Below, one piece after another: positions 9,213 through 16,066 of a stretch of DNA of 16,066 nt. The stretch covers positions 9,042 through 25,107 of the forward strand of contig MU647164.1 of the NCBI GenBank assembly GCA_026770585.1. The letters run 5' to 3'. Within the stretch, counting starts at the first letter, position 1. Every line of letters begins with the position of its first letter. Source of the stretch: Baffinella frigidus. Its lineage: Eukaryota > Cryptophyceae > Cryptomonadales > Baffinellaceae. The notes beneath the pieces were generated by a model, which saw nothing but the letters and a program-made list of their open reading frames with translations, was not told the DNA's origin and searched no databases. Both the position numbers and the translations under genes were made by a program.

Positions 9213-9348
9213 CCACATGCGCGAGGAGAAATGGCGCGAGACGCCCGGCACACGAGGCACACGTCGCAAGTAAGTGGGGTGGAACATTGGTGGAAGGTAA
9301 GTGGGAGTGATGTGCGCTGGCAGGTCGCGGGGGGGGGGGGGCGAGGAG

Positions 9349-9425
9349 TGTCGAACCTTTCTCGCCTTGATCGTCACCCACCTCCTTCCATCCGCTTACT
9401 TTCACGCCAACTTCTACTACAACTG
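9349..9425 (+). other. Candidate transmembrane exon of the DHHC gene
   Basis: Between a possible acceptor (GCGAGGAG, ending 9348) and a possible donor (AACTG|GTGTCG) the frame reads RTFLALIVTHLLPSAYFHA then NFYYNW. A hydrophobic helix ending in an Asn/Tyr-rich segment is what precedes the cysteine-rich domain in DHHC enzymes (transmembrane helix 2). Its end phase does not fit directly to the exon at 9906, so an intermediate exon or other splice sites would be needed. Confidence 0.35.
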
Positions 9426-9727
9426 GTGTCGCCTCACTCTCACCCTCACCCGCGGAGGCCCTTGTACTTCTCGCAATGAAGCGATGTCGTCTGAGAGCAA
9501 GTGGGACTTCTCCTGAGCAGGTACATGTGCATGTTCGGGACGAGACCTTCGGACGCGCACGCGCCAGAACTGTCCGCAGCACTCGCACGTACTCACCGCC
9601 ACCACCACCACCTTCCATCCCAGCGACCCGTGCTCTAACAGGCCCTGCCAGCCAGCCCCCGAGAGAGCACCCGCGTCCGCAGCTTGCCGTTCCAAGCATG
9701 CATCAATCACCCACTGCGGGTGCTCCT

Positions 9728-9873
9728 CCTCGCAGCTGCCCGCCTCGCAGCTGCCCGCCTCGCGGGTGCCCGCCTCGCGCCTGCCCCGCCTCGCGCCTGC
9801 TCGGCCTCGCTGCCCCGCCTCGCTGCCCCGCCTCGCTGCCCCGCCTCGCTGCCCCGCCTCGCTGCCCCGCCTT
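9728..9873. repeat. GC-rich minisatellite, 13-15 bp units
   Basis: It begins with 15-bp units (CAGCTGCCCGCCTCG), then passes into about five copies of the 13-bp unit GCTGCCCCGCCTC. It ends 32 bp before the 3' splice site of the DHHC-motif exon. The plus frame shared with that exon stays open through it, so a coding role as a Pro/Ala/Arg-rich linker is formally possible, but an intron is likelier. Confidence 0.92.
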
Positions 9874-9905
9874 GATTCACGGGCCAACGCGCCTTCCCTC
9901 CGCAG

Positions 9906-12008
9906 AGACCGACTCCCTGGTGGACAATGAGCACTGGAGCTCCGTGCCTCCGCACCCCCAGCAGCGGCCTCCAGCAGGCGAGGTGCAGTTCCCGGGGGAC
10001 GCATCGGGCGTCACGGGAGGCGGGCGGGCGCGCAGTGGCAGGGGCGGCCTCGGCGGGGCGTGGCGAGAGCACTACTGCCGCGCGTGCGGCGCGGTCGTGG
10101 CGAGGGCCGACCACCATTGCCCCTTCCTGGCCACCTGCATCGGTGCGCACAACCAGGTGCGATCCTGCCTACCTGTCTACCGACCAACCAACGTGCTGCC
10201 CGGGGCCAACCGAATCAGCAACCGGCCGGTAGCCAGCAGGCTGCGTCGGCGTGTGCTCCGTCCTGCACGGCTCGTGGGAGGCTCGTGGTGTGCTCGCCGG
10301 CATGTGCGGTACAGCAGAGCACGTGTTCTCTCTCTGCGCAGGCGCGCGCCCAGCTGCTCTCTCTGCCCTGGCGCGCGCGCGCCCTGCCACCGCTGCCAGC
10401 CACCCCTTGCTGCCACCCCTTGCTGCCACCGCTGGCTGCCACCCCTTGCTGCCACACTGCGCCCTCTGACGCCATGCCACACTGCGCAGGCCGACGCCCG
10501 ATCTCGCCTCCGCGTGTGCTTCCCCCCCAGAAGCCGAGCCTGTCTTGATCGTAGCTAGAATGTGGTGACCGTCTCCCGGTGGGTGGTGAGCAGGCTTACT
10601 TCGTGGGACTGCTTCTCCACATGGCGCTGTCCATGTGCTACGGCGCGTGCTTGATAGTCCCACCAGCCATCGCCTGCTCCACCGACCTTGTGTATCGTGC
10701 CCCCCCCTCAACCAACACCGCCAAACTCAAAGTGTCAACTCTTGTGGTGCTACCACCCTCGCCACAGCCTCCCCCCCCAACGCCTGCCCACCGCAAAGGT
10801 GCTCCAACACAAAGGCTCTCCAAGCCCAAGGTAGAGCGCGCAGGTGAGGAGCACCACCAGAAGAGGGCAGGCGAGGGGCAGGCAGGCGAGGGGCAGGCAG
10901 GCGAGGGGCAGGCACACCTCGCTTGCACACTTCCAGGATCCTCGATCTCCACCTTGAGCGCGGACCCCGTTTTCTGTGACCCGACCATGCAAATAGAGGC
11001 GTGCTTTCCTTCTTTCTGTCTGTCGGGGTTTGCCCCGTGTCCAAGACTGCTTTGCAATGCCATCATCTGCCAACCTGGTCAAAGGTTGAGGGTGATTCGC
11101 CACATCTTGAGAAGGGAATGGCGGCAGGAGAGGATCTCCCGGAGCGGGAGAGGCTGCCGCCTCGCACCTTTCTCTCGGCAGTGCGCCCGCTGCGCTGAGA
11201 CGCTGCAGAATAATCGCCCCGATTGGCGCTGCCATTCTCTTCCTCGCCTGCAGGTGCCTCCCTCCACCACCAGGTTGCCACTGTCCGTACCTGCACTCAA
11301 CGTGCGTTGCAGCCTCCAACTGAGATTCCACCATCTGGGCAGCGCGGTGATGGTAGTGTTCAGGGCCAATGAGATACCAAGACTGGCACTGATTCGGCGG
11401 GGTGACTGATGGCACTGATTCGGGTGACGCGGTTGCGGTCGACAGCCTGGTGTTCTTCCTCTCGTGTGTCCTGGCGCTTCTCGCTGCGGACCTCACCATC
11501 CGCGAGTGCCTCCTCCTCGACCTGCTTCGCTACAAGGTCTTGACGCTACCACCTTCCCGCGCTTTGCCCAGCGCTCCAACCACCACAGTCCAACCAGAGC
11601 TCCACGACTTGATTCGCCCTCGGTGTTGCTTTCCTCCCATGGACCGGACGCTCGCCCCTCCCGCGGCGCGCCACACACTTCCTGCGGGCCCCCTGACCAC
11701 ATGGTTGCTGCCCGGTGGTCCGGTACCCTGACGGCTCTCCTGGTGTCGCCTGGCAGGCTGGGCCCCTGGTGACTCTGCGCAGAATCGCGGCACACGGCCG
11801 CGGGCCTCTGCACGCGCTCTCCTCTGCGCTCGGCCCGCCCACTGAGTGGTGGCGCCTGCTGCTCCCATGCCGACGCGCGAGAGGCTACGCCGCTGCGGTC
11901 TCGCGCCTCGAGCTGCCGCCCGTGGAGGTGCTGTCGGAGGGCGGCGTCTTCTGGGGGCCCCTGCCAGGAGTGCCGCGCACGGACGCCGCTGCTTCTGCGT
12001 GCGTGTAG
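9906..12008 (+). CDS. DHHC-type protein S-acyltransferase (spliced, 5' end unresolved)
   Basis: It transfers palmitate or another acyl group to protein cysteines from a membrane-embedded active site. Exon 9906-10156 follows the acceptor CCTTCCCTCCGCAG and carries HYCRACGAVVARADHHCPF then LATCIGAHNQ, with the catalytic DHHC cysteine. Exon 10594 to about 10646 continues in phase with AYFVGLLLHMALSMCYG, the usual NxxYF start of transmembrane helix 3. Exon 11446-11536 gives helix 4, LVFFLSCVLALLAADLTIRE. Exon 11757-12008 ends at TAG and contains GPLHALSSALGPP then EWWRLLLP, resembling the usual post-helix-4 segment with a G...N...FG...W..LP pattern. Phases fit across 10156/10594 and 11536/11757. 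The 10646/11446 junction also fits but leaves almost no luminal loop, so another exon may be missing. Oddities: Phe replaces Trp after DHHC-P, and the first zinc site of the domain is missing. Upstream exons for helices 1 and 2 are not established. Confidence 0.84.
10385..10455. repeat. Minisatellite, CCCCTTGCTGCCA units
   Basis: Four or so imperfect 14-15 bp copies of ACCCCTTGCTGCC inside the DHHC intron 10157-10593. It explains the Pro/Cys-rich open frames seen there. Confidence 0.9.
10866..10914. repeat. 15-bp tandem repeat, three copies
   Basis: Three near-perfect copies of GGCAGGCGAGGGGCA within the presumed DHHC intron 10647-11445. They produce a GEGQA repeat in one frame, which I take as non-coding. 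Confidence 0.93.
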
Positions 12009-12162
12009 TCTAGATGTAGCTGCCCCAACCACCGAGAGCTTGCCCAACTCAAAAACCCGGCAGCAAATAAGATATCAAGTGCACATCGTGATGTGTAGGC
12101 GTGTGAAGGTGGATGTACAGACCGAAGTTGTGATCGTCCCTTGCGAGGACTGTCAGGCCTGA

Positions 12163-12286
12163 TACAGGGTTACTTCGTTCATAAGAAACAGCCCCCCCCC
12201 CCCCAGGAACACCGTATGGCACTAGGCATAGCCCCACTGTAGGGTCCTAGGGAGTGGCGGTTTCTTATGAGCGAGGTACCCCTGTA
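12163..12286. mobile_element. 124-bp foldback/MITE-like element
   Basis: Terminal inverted repeats of 27 bp, at 12163-12189 and 12260-12286, match with three mismatches. The outer ends are TACAGGG and CCCTGTA, and the inner ends share CATAAGAAAC. The interior has a run of 14 C bases and a GGCATAGCCCCACTGTAGGG segment. There is no coding capacity, as expected for a non-autonomous element. The terminal TA dinucleotides could be a TA target duplication, which would fit a Tc1/mariner-like parent, but no longer duplication is visible. Confidence 0.7.
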
Positions 12287-12525
12287 CATGTTGACAGGCA
12301 GGCAGGCAGGCGGTGGGTGGTTGGGTGATGGACGGCGGACCATCGACGGCGGACCATCCTTTTGACTGAGAGGTGTTGGTTGCCGCACCTGCAAGCCCGG
12401 AGCAAGAAAGCAGAAACGACCAAGCGCGCCCGATAGTGTTCTTGAAGAGAGTGTGGGTGCATGCAAACCTGGTTGGTTGGTAGCTGTCTTCCGCAATCCC
12501 GTCTTCGCGTAGGGCACTGCAACTT

Positions 12526-12610
12526 CATGCGTACCTCGCTCATAACAACCCAACCCCCCCCAGGGATCACCACAGGGCCCTACAGGGGAGGGGTATCTGG
12601 GTTGCAAGAA
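12526..12610. repeat. Second, diverged copy of the foldback element
   Basis: TACCTCGCTCATAA, a run of eight C bases, then CAGGGATCACC match in order the left arm, C-run and CAGGAACACC of the element at 12163. GCCCTACAGGGGAGG follows, where the first element has CCCCACTGTAGGG. The right arm is badly eroded (GCAAGAAACC near 12610), so only an old partial copy remains. Confidence 0.55.
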
Positions 12611-12657
12611 ACCAGAACTTAAGAGCACAGACCCGATTTGGGCCCCCCGTTTTCTTA

Positions 12658-12715
12658 ATTTAGTACCAGAGGGTTGACTAAATATTGCGTTGAGTCAACC
12701 CTCTGGTGCTAATTT
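12658..12715. repeat. Hairpin with a stem of about 22 bp and a 13-nt loop
   Basis: The arm at 12658-12679 (core TAGTACCAGAGGGTTGACT) pairs with the arm at 12693-12715 (core AGTCAACCCTCTGGTGCTA), with one mismatch over the central 20 positions. The loop 12680-12692 is AAATATTGCGTTG. The stem is too long and perfect for chance. It could be a miniature inverted-repeat element, a structured 3' UTR element or a small-RNA precursor. Confidence 0.85.
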
Positions 12716-12765
12716 CAGACAACAGACACCGACCGATGTCGGAGCACCCGTGTTCTTAGCCTTGC

Positions 12766-12800
12766 TACCCCTTGGGCATAGGCCTACTGGAGGGTCCTAG
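12766..12800. repeat. Third fragment related to the foldback element
   Basis: GGCATAGGCCTACTGGAGGG followed by TCCTAG matches the interior of the element at 12163-12286 (GGCATAGCCCCACTGTAGGG then TCCTAG) with four differences. No terminal arms remain. Confidence 0.55.
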
Positions 12801-12874
12801 CTCACCTGTTTGAGTCCCAGAGTGTTCTTTTGCGCGATTTACAGAGCGGACTATCCCGGAAGTGGCCAATGGGC

Positions 12875-12976
12875 GCATACGCCCTACCGTAGGCCTCTGC
12901 ACATACGCCCTACCGTAGGCCTCTGCACATACGCCCTACCGTAGGCCTCTGCACATACGCCCTACCGTAGGCCTCT
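12875..12976. repeat. 26-bp tandem repeat, four copies, each with an internal palindrome
   Basis: Units of GCACATACGCCCTACCGTAG plus GCCTCT start near 12875, 12899, 12925 and 12951 and are identical apart from the first. Each contains CCTACCGTAGG, a near-perfect 11-bp palindrome. The interior resembles the CATAGGCCTACTGGAGG segment of the nearby foldback family. Confidence 0.93.
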
Positions 12977-13292
12977 AGGACCTGTCTAGGACCTCAGGGG
13001 GTCACTGTGGACTCCTGGCCACTTTGGGATACAGGGATTTCTTGGATGGCTCATAAAGACTACACATGTAATCCAGAGGAGCATACAGATGTATGGCAGG
13101 CAATACCGTAGGAACGTAGGGGGTTTCCCACAGATAAGGTATCAGACAGGTGGTAGAAAGTAACAAAACTTCCTTTTGTAGCCGTTGTGCGGGGTGCCAG
13201 GCAGACTTGTCTTTATTTTGGGGGATCCGGGCTGAACCGCGGTTTGGGTCGAAACACGCACCCCTCTTTGAGATTAGGGAGTTAGGTCCGCG

Positions 13293-14639
13293 CTAGATGA
13301 AGCCCGACGGTGTGAGGCAGCTTCCTTTGCGGATCGAAGCGTCCGCGGCCGCCGCGGCCTGCGAAGACGAGGCAGCCACCGGAGGCGGCGCGGCGTTGGG
13401 ATCGATGGCGCGCAGGAGGTGCACAATGCGGATCGCCTGCTTGTCGCCCTGCTCTTGCAGCAGCGCCCGCTCCGCCACCGCCTGGGCCATGCCCGCACTT
13501 GGCTTCAACGAGCAGGCAGCCAGGCAGGGAGGCGCCTGACAGCACCACGAGGGCCAACGGAAATCAACGAAATCAGCCAACGGGACATGTTGCCTCGTCG
13601 CGGCGGTGATCACCGCCCTGGCGAATCGGGTTGCTAGAAAAGCCGAATTGACGTAAAGTAACTAGGCCGAATTGACGTGAAGTAACTAGGCCGAATTGAC
13701 ATGAAGTAACTAGGCGTGGCCACAACCAGGGAGGATGGCCAGCACCAGGCGCATCGCATCAGATGCACCTGCAAGGCTTCAGGCCACCAATGCTCAGAGC
13801 TGCTCTATTTGCACACACGACCTCCACCTTTGTGTGGCCAAGGCAACCTCCCAAACCTTTATCTGGCCGATGTACAAAATCAAGCAACGGTGCATGTCCC
13901 CTGGTGTTGCAAGTGAGAAAGGAGGCGTTAGTCGGATGCAGACTCATGTCTGTCGGCAGGCAGGCAAAGGCAGGCAGGCCTAGGGAGACAGGCGGAACCT
14001 CGTCGCGCTCCTTCTGGAGAGCGGCCATCGGCCCGCGCTCCTCTTCAATTGTCGACCGCAGAACGCGCAGTTGTTCCTGGTCACAAATGAGGGATCAGGG
14101 ACGAGAGTTCCGGATTGAGGTTTTGGTTCAGGACATGTGCGGAGTATCCTCCAGCAAGCGCCTAGCGCAGCTCCTGCGTCGAGCGCATCAATCACCCCAG
14201 GTGTCGTTACTCGCCGCACATACTGACGGTGCGACTGGGGGAGCTGGAACGGCAAGCACCAGCATGTCCTTCTGGAATTTCTGGAGACCCTCGCCTCCGC
14301 CCTTCCCACCCCCCGCCGCGCCAGCCTTGAGTGCCGTCTTGGACATCAAATCAGTGATCTCCACCACGGTCGCCTGGATTCTGTGAGGAAAAACGGCGAC
14401 CGGGTCAGAGAGGAGACCGCCGACCTGGCCAGGCCAAGAAAGCAGAAAAGCGTGGGAAGCATCCTCCGCAGACCTCTACCCTGTTTCCCAGCACATTCTC
14501 CCCGAGGCAGACGTTTTCCCGAGAAAGAGAGGAAAGTTCTGGCGCAGTGGAGGGCGGGCCTCGGAATGCAGAGGGGGGAGAGCACGCACGTGGCGATCTT
14601 CTTGTCCGCATCGTCCGCTCTCGCGAAGCAAGCCTCCAT
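13293..14639 (-). CDS. Small coiled-coil protein, unidentified (four exons)
   Basis: I propose minus-strand exons 14639-14590, 14380-14260, 14076-13999 and 13481-13293, joined in phases 2, 0 and 0, giving about 145 residues. Acceptors are good (TTTTTCCTCACAG, GTGACCAG, GGCCCAG); donors are GTGCGT, GTGCTT and GTTCCG. The product starts MEACFARADDADKKIAT, passes IQATVVEITDLMSKTALKAG and a glycine-rich linker (AAGGGKGGGEG), then a helix EQLRVLRSTIEEERGPMAAL that runs on through QKERDE into AVAERALLQEQGDKQAIRIV and HLLRAID, with an Ala/Pro-rich tail ending TPSGFI. Charge pattern and heptad-like hydrophobics over about 60 residues indicate a coiled coil. No catalytic motif, signal or membrane segment is visible. 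ATG at 14639 is the first in frame after a stop and faces the subunit f gene 120 bp away. I do not recognise the family; the clean phase matches make the gene itself fairly secure. Confidence 0.66.
13643..13714. repeat. 24-bp tandem repeat, three copies
   Basis: CCGAATTGACGTGAAGTAAC plus TAGG occurs at 13643, 13667 and 13691 with one or two substitutions per copy. It lies in the third intron (13482-13998) of the coiled-coil gene. Confidence 0.95.
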
Positions 14640-14759
14640 GACTGTGGATTCCCGGGGTAACGTGACCTTCTGCTCCAGTCCTCCCAAAAGTGGATGGTTG
14701 ACTGATCAAAAGGCATATGGGTTGACAAAAACGCCGCTACAATTCGACTTGTACTGATC
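14640..14759. promoter_or_regulatory. Short divergent promoter region
   Basis: The two start codons, minus at 14639 and plus at 14760, are 120 bp apart, so 5' UTRs and core promoters of both genes must fit here or overlap the first exons. The centre is A/T-richer than its surroundings. ACTGATCA occurs at 14701 and 14753, the second copy overlapping the A of the subunit f start codon; TTGACAAAAA lies at 14722. No canonical TATA box is visible. Confidence 0.5.
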
Positions 14760-15997
14760 ATGTCGGCCGCGGGCAAGTTGCTCGCCGGCCTGGCGCGGCC
14801 CATCGCGCAGCGCGCCGCGCCGCGCGCCCCCTCCACCATGCGCTCCATGTCGGAACTTTCCGAGCAGCTCAGCAAGGTCAAGGACGTGCCCCTCAAGGAC
14901 GCGCCCGGCTTCGTCGCGGGCATGCGGAATGACCCCAAGGCCCGGGCTGCCGCGAAGGTGCCGCCAGCCTGCCCCGCACCGCCTAGCCTGATTGGTAATG
15001 AGACTTGCGCATGAGCTTTTGGTCAGCGGCATTGTGGTCCTTGCGGGACTTCTCTGCGGAAAGATTGAAGAGACCGTTGGCCCAATCGTTGGGCCTGGCT
15101 GTTGTCAAGGTGTCGCATGCACTCTCTGAGGCGCGCTAAACGCTCGGTTGCTCCTGGGCTGTGCAGACCTGGCTCGATATGTACCACGCGGAGTACATCC
15201 AGGTGCCCAACCCCTCTCGCTCGATGTCTTGCTCCTCTTAACTTCAAACTGGGGGCATCTCCTGCCTGTGCTTAGTTGCACAGCAAGAAAGCCTCACGCG
15301 TTGGATTTGGCGACGTTGCCTGGATGGCTACTCACGGAAGGAGTGCGGTGATTTGCAGACCGGGAGCTTCACGCCAGTGTACCACGTGATCATCTTCATG
15401 TGGTGCATTGGCTACGCCAACGACTACTACGGCCACCTCCGTGAGCGCCCTTCCCCGACCCTGGGTTTACTCCCGAGATTGGTACGCCAGTGCAAGGCGG
15501 GCTCCTCCCGCTTTTTAGTCGTGTATCGTAATTTTCGACGGGCTTTGATTCCAATTGGCGTGTTGACTGGTACGCGAGGTTTTTCGCACCCGGTCTCCGG
15601 ATCCCCACCTCCTGGTCACATCCATTCAGGGCGATCACCTAGTGAGTCAGAAGGCACGCCTCGGCCGCGGTGCGCACGCACAGGGGCAGAGACGCTTTTG
15701 GGAGCGGTGGGTCTCGAGTCGCAATGGCGCTGGTTGGCGTTTGCACCTGGTTGGAGGCTGGCTGGTAGGAGCCTGAAGATGCGGCGCGCTTGGCCGTTGG
15801 TTCGTGAGCAGGTCACGAATGTGCGGCCAATGGCAGCACGCTCATCTGGTCAAAGTGAAGCCCAGATGACAGGGCCATTCAAGCATCAACTGAATCGCCG
15901 GCTGTGCATGACGGGCAAAGTGAAGCCCAAGCATCAACTGAATCTCCGGCGGCTGTGCATGTCGGCAGGCCACGAAAAGAATTACAAATATCACTAG
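14760..15997 (+). CDS. Mitochondrial F1Fo-ATP synthase subunit f
   Basis: Subunit f is a small single-helix subunit of the membrane Fo sector, near subunit a and the peripheral stalk of mitochondrial ATP synthase. Exons 14760-14957, 15167-15202, 15359-15440 and 15969-15997 join in phases 0, 0 and 1, giving about 114 residues, close to the usual length. The N-terminus MSAAGKLLAGLARPIAQRAA is Arg/Ala-rich without acidic residues, as in a mitochondrial presequence. The conserved core is TWLDMYHAEYIQ, then TGSFTPVY and the helix HVIIFMWCIGYA, then NDYYGHLRHEKNYKYH and stop. This Tyr-x-x-x-Tyr, Gly-Ser, helix, HL+HE+xxKYH pattern matches animal and fungal subunit f. The last exon is only 29 nt. 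Donors are GTGCCG, GTGCCC and GTGAGC; acceptors GCTGTGCAG, GATTTGCAG and GTCGGCAG. The gene is complete in the window. Family assignment rests on pattern recognition alone. Confidence 0.83.
15851..15960. repeat. Direct duplication next to the last subunit f exon
   Basis: CAAAGTGAAGCCCA ... AAGCATCAACTGAATC ... CTGTGCATG occurs at 15851-15910 and again at 15916-15960, the second copy lacking about 16 bp in the middle. It ends eight bases before the exon starting at 15969, within intron 15441-15968. Confidence 0.9.
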
Positions 15998-16066
15998 GAA
16001 ATTTTGGTAGTTCGAGCTGGGACTGCGGAGCTCTCGTCGGAGCAGGGGCGCGGTGTCATGCGGAGG

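Larger units (their letters stand above)
7830..9300. other. No recognised gene between the array and the DHHC gene
   Basis: Ordinary-complexity sequence resumes at 7830 and is interrupted by the two low-complexity tracts listed separately. A GC-rich frame at about 8238-8335 (+) reads SYIVWALCAGRPNLAVLRAL after a possible GGCAG acceptor and could be an upstream exon, but it has no family match I can recognise. Perfect-looking donors (CAA|GTAAGT at 9270 and AAG|GTAAGT at 9294) suggest an upstream exon or 5' UTR of the DHHC gene nearby. I could not locate its first transmembrane exon. Confidence 0.5.
12009..13292. other. Convergent intergenic gap rich in foldback sequences
   Basis: The stretch between the stop codons of the DHHC gene (+) and the coiled-coil gene (-) must contain both 3' UTRs. 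I find no coding exon. It is less GC-rich than the genes and holds a foldback element, relatives of it, a long hairpin and a 26-bp tandem repeat, each listed separately. A 14-bp unit GACGGCGGACCATC is also duplicated at 12331-12358. Confidence 0.7.

Noticed and set aside
8853-9699. Long minus-strand frames rich in Arg-Glu repeats
   Set aside because: They are translations of the CT-rich tract; no domain, no plausible splice structure, and they overlap the plus-strand DHHC gene region.
9476-10558. 360-codon plus-strand frame as a single intronless gene
   Set aside because: Only 9906-10156 within it looks like protein. The DHHC domain continues in phase at 10594 after a clean GT-AG intron, whereas the unspliced frame runs into repeat-derived Cys/Pro/Leu sequence.
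11001-11409. Extra DHHC exon reading GSAVMVVFRANEIPRLALI
   Set aside because: It might supply a luminal loop between helices 3 and 4, but no splice sites in the required phase could be settled, so it is not annotated.
12179-12628. Minus-strand frame containing YRGTSLIRN as a protein gene
   Set aside because: It spans two copies of the foldback element and their C-runs; the peptide arises from the terminal inverted repeat.
1-16066. tRNA, rRNA, snRNA or spliced-leader sequences
   Set aside because: I looked for T-arm/anticodon-arm pairs and for the dinoflagellate spliced-leader core on both strands and saw none.

Overview
The window looks like nuclear DNA of a eukaryote, most likely a unicellular alga or related protist. 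Three things point there. Four protein genes are each broken into short GC-rich exons with GT-AG introns whose phases fit. Introns and gaps are full of minisatellites. A 4.5 kb stretch is built from decayed CCCTAAA, the telomere repeat of plants, green algae and several other algal lineages. Nothing looks bacterial: there are no operons, no ribosome-binding-site spacing and no long uninterrupted real ORFs. The exact taxon cannot be fixed from this sequence; all introns used here are GT-AG, which argues mildly against a typical dinoflagellate.

Layout. (1) 57-1776, minus strand: four exons of a YtqB/MnmM-type SAM-dependent methyltransferase. The 3' end of the gene runs off the left edge and its N-terminal exon is not found. 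(2) 1777-3280: no convincing gene; it holds a short opposite-strand TTTAGGG-like tract and one small candidate exon. (3) 3281-7829: interstitial telomere-like array, degenerate and stop-dense, with visible higher-order duplications. (4) 7830-9300: no recognised gene, microsatellites and a CT-rich tract. (5) 9906-12008, plus strand (possibly from about 9349): a DHHC palmitoyltransferase whose cysteine-rich domain seems to keep only one of its two zinc sites. (6) 12009-13292: gap between two convergent genes, with a 124-bp foldback element, relatives of it, a 22-bp-stem hairpin and a 26-bp tandem repeat. (7) 13293-14639, minus strand: a four-exon gene for a small coiled-coil protein of about 145 residues that I cannot name. 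(8) 14760-15997, plus strand: a complete four-exon gene for mitochondrial F1Fo-ATP synthase subunit f, about 114 residues, divergent from the coiled-coil gene across 120 bp.

The genes do not form a pathway. The methyltransferase would act on tRNA (possibly organellar), the DHHC enzyme in membranes, and subunit f in the inner mitochondrial membrane. The closest functional link is the head-to-head pair in (7) and (8), which probably share a promoter region. The most unusual items are the half-zinc DHHC enzyme, the structured telomere-like array between genes, and the foldback cluster. I see no CRISPR array, rRNA, tRNA or phage.
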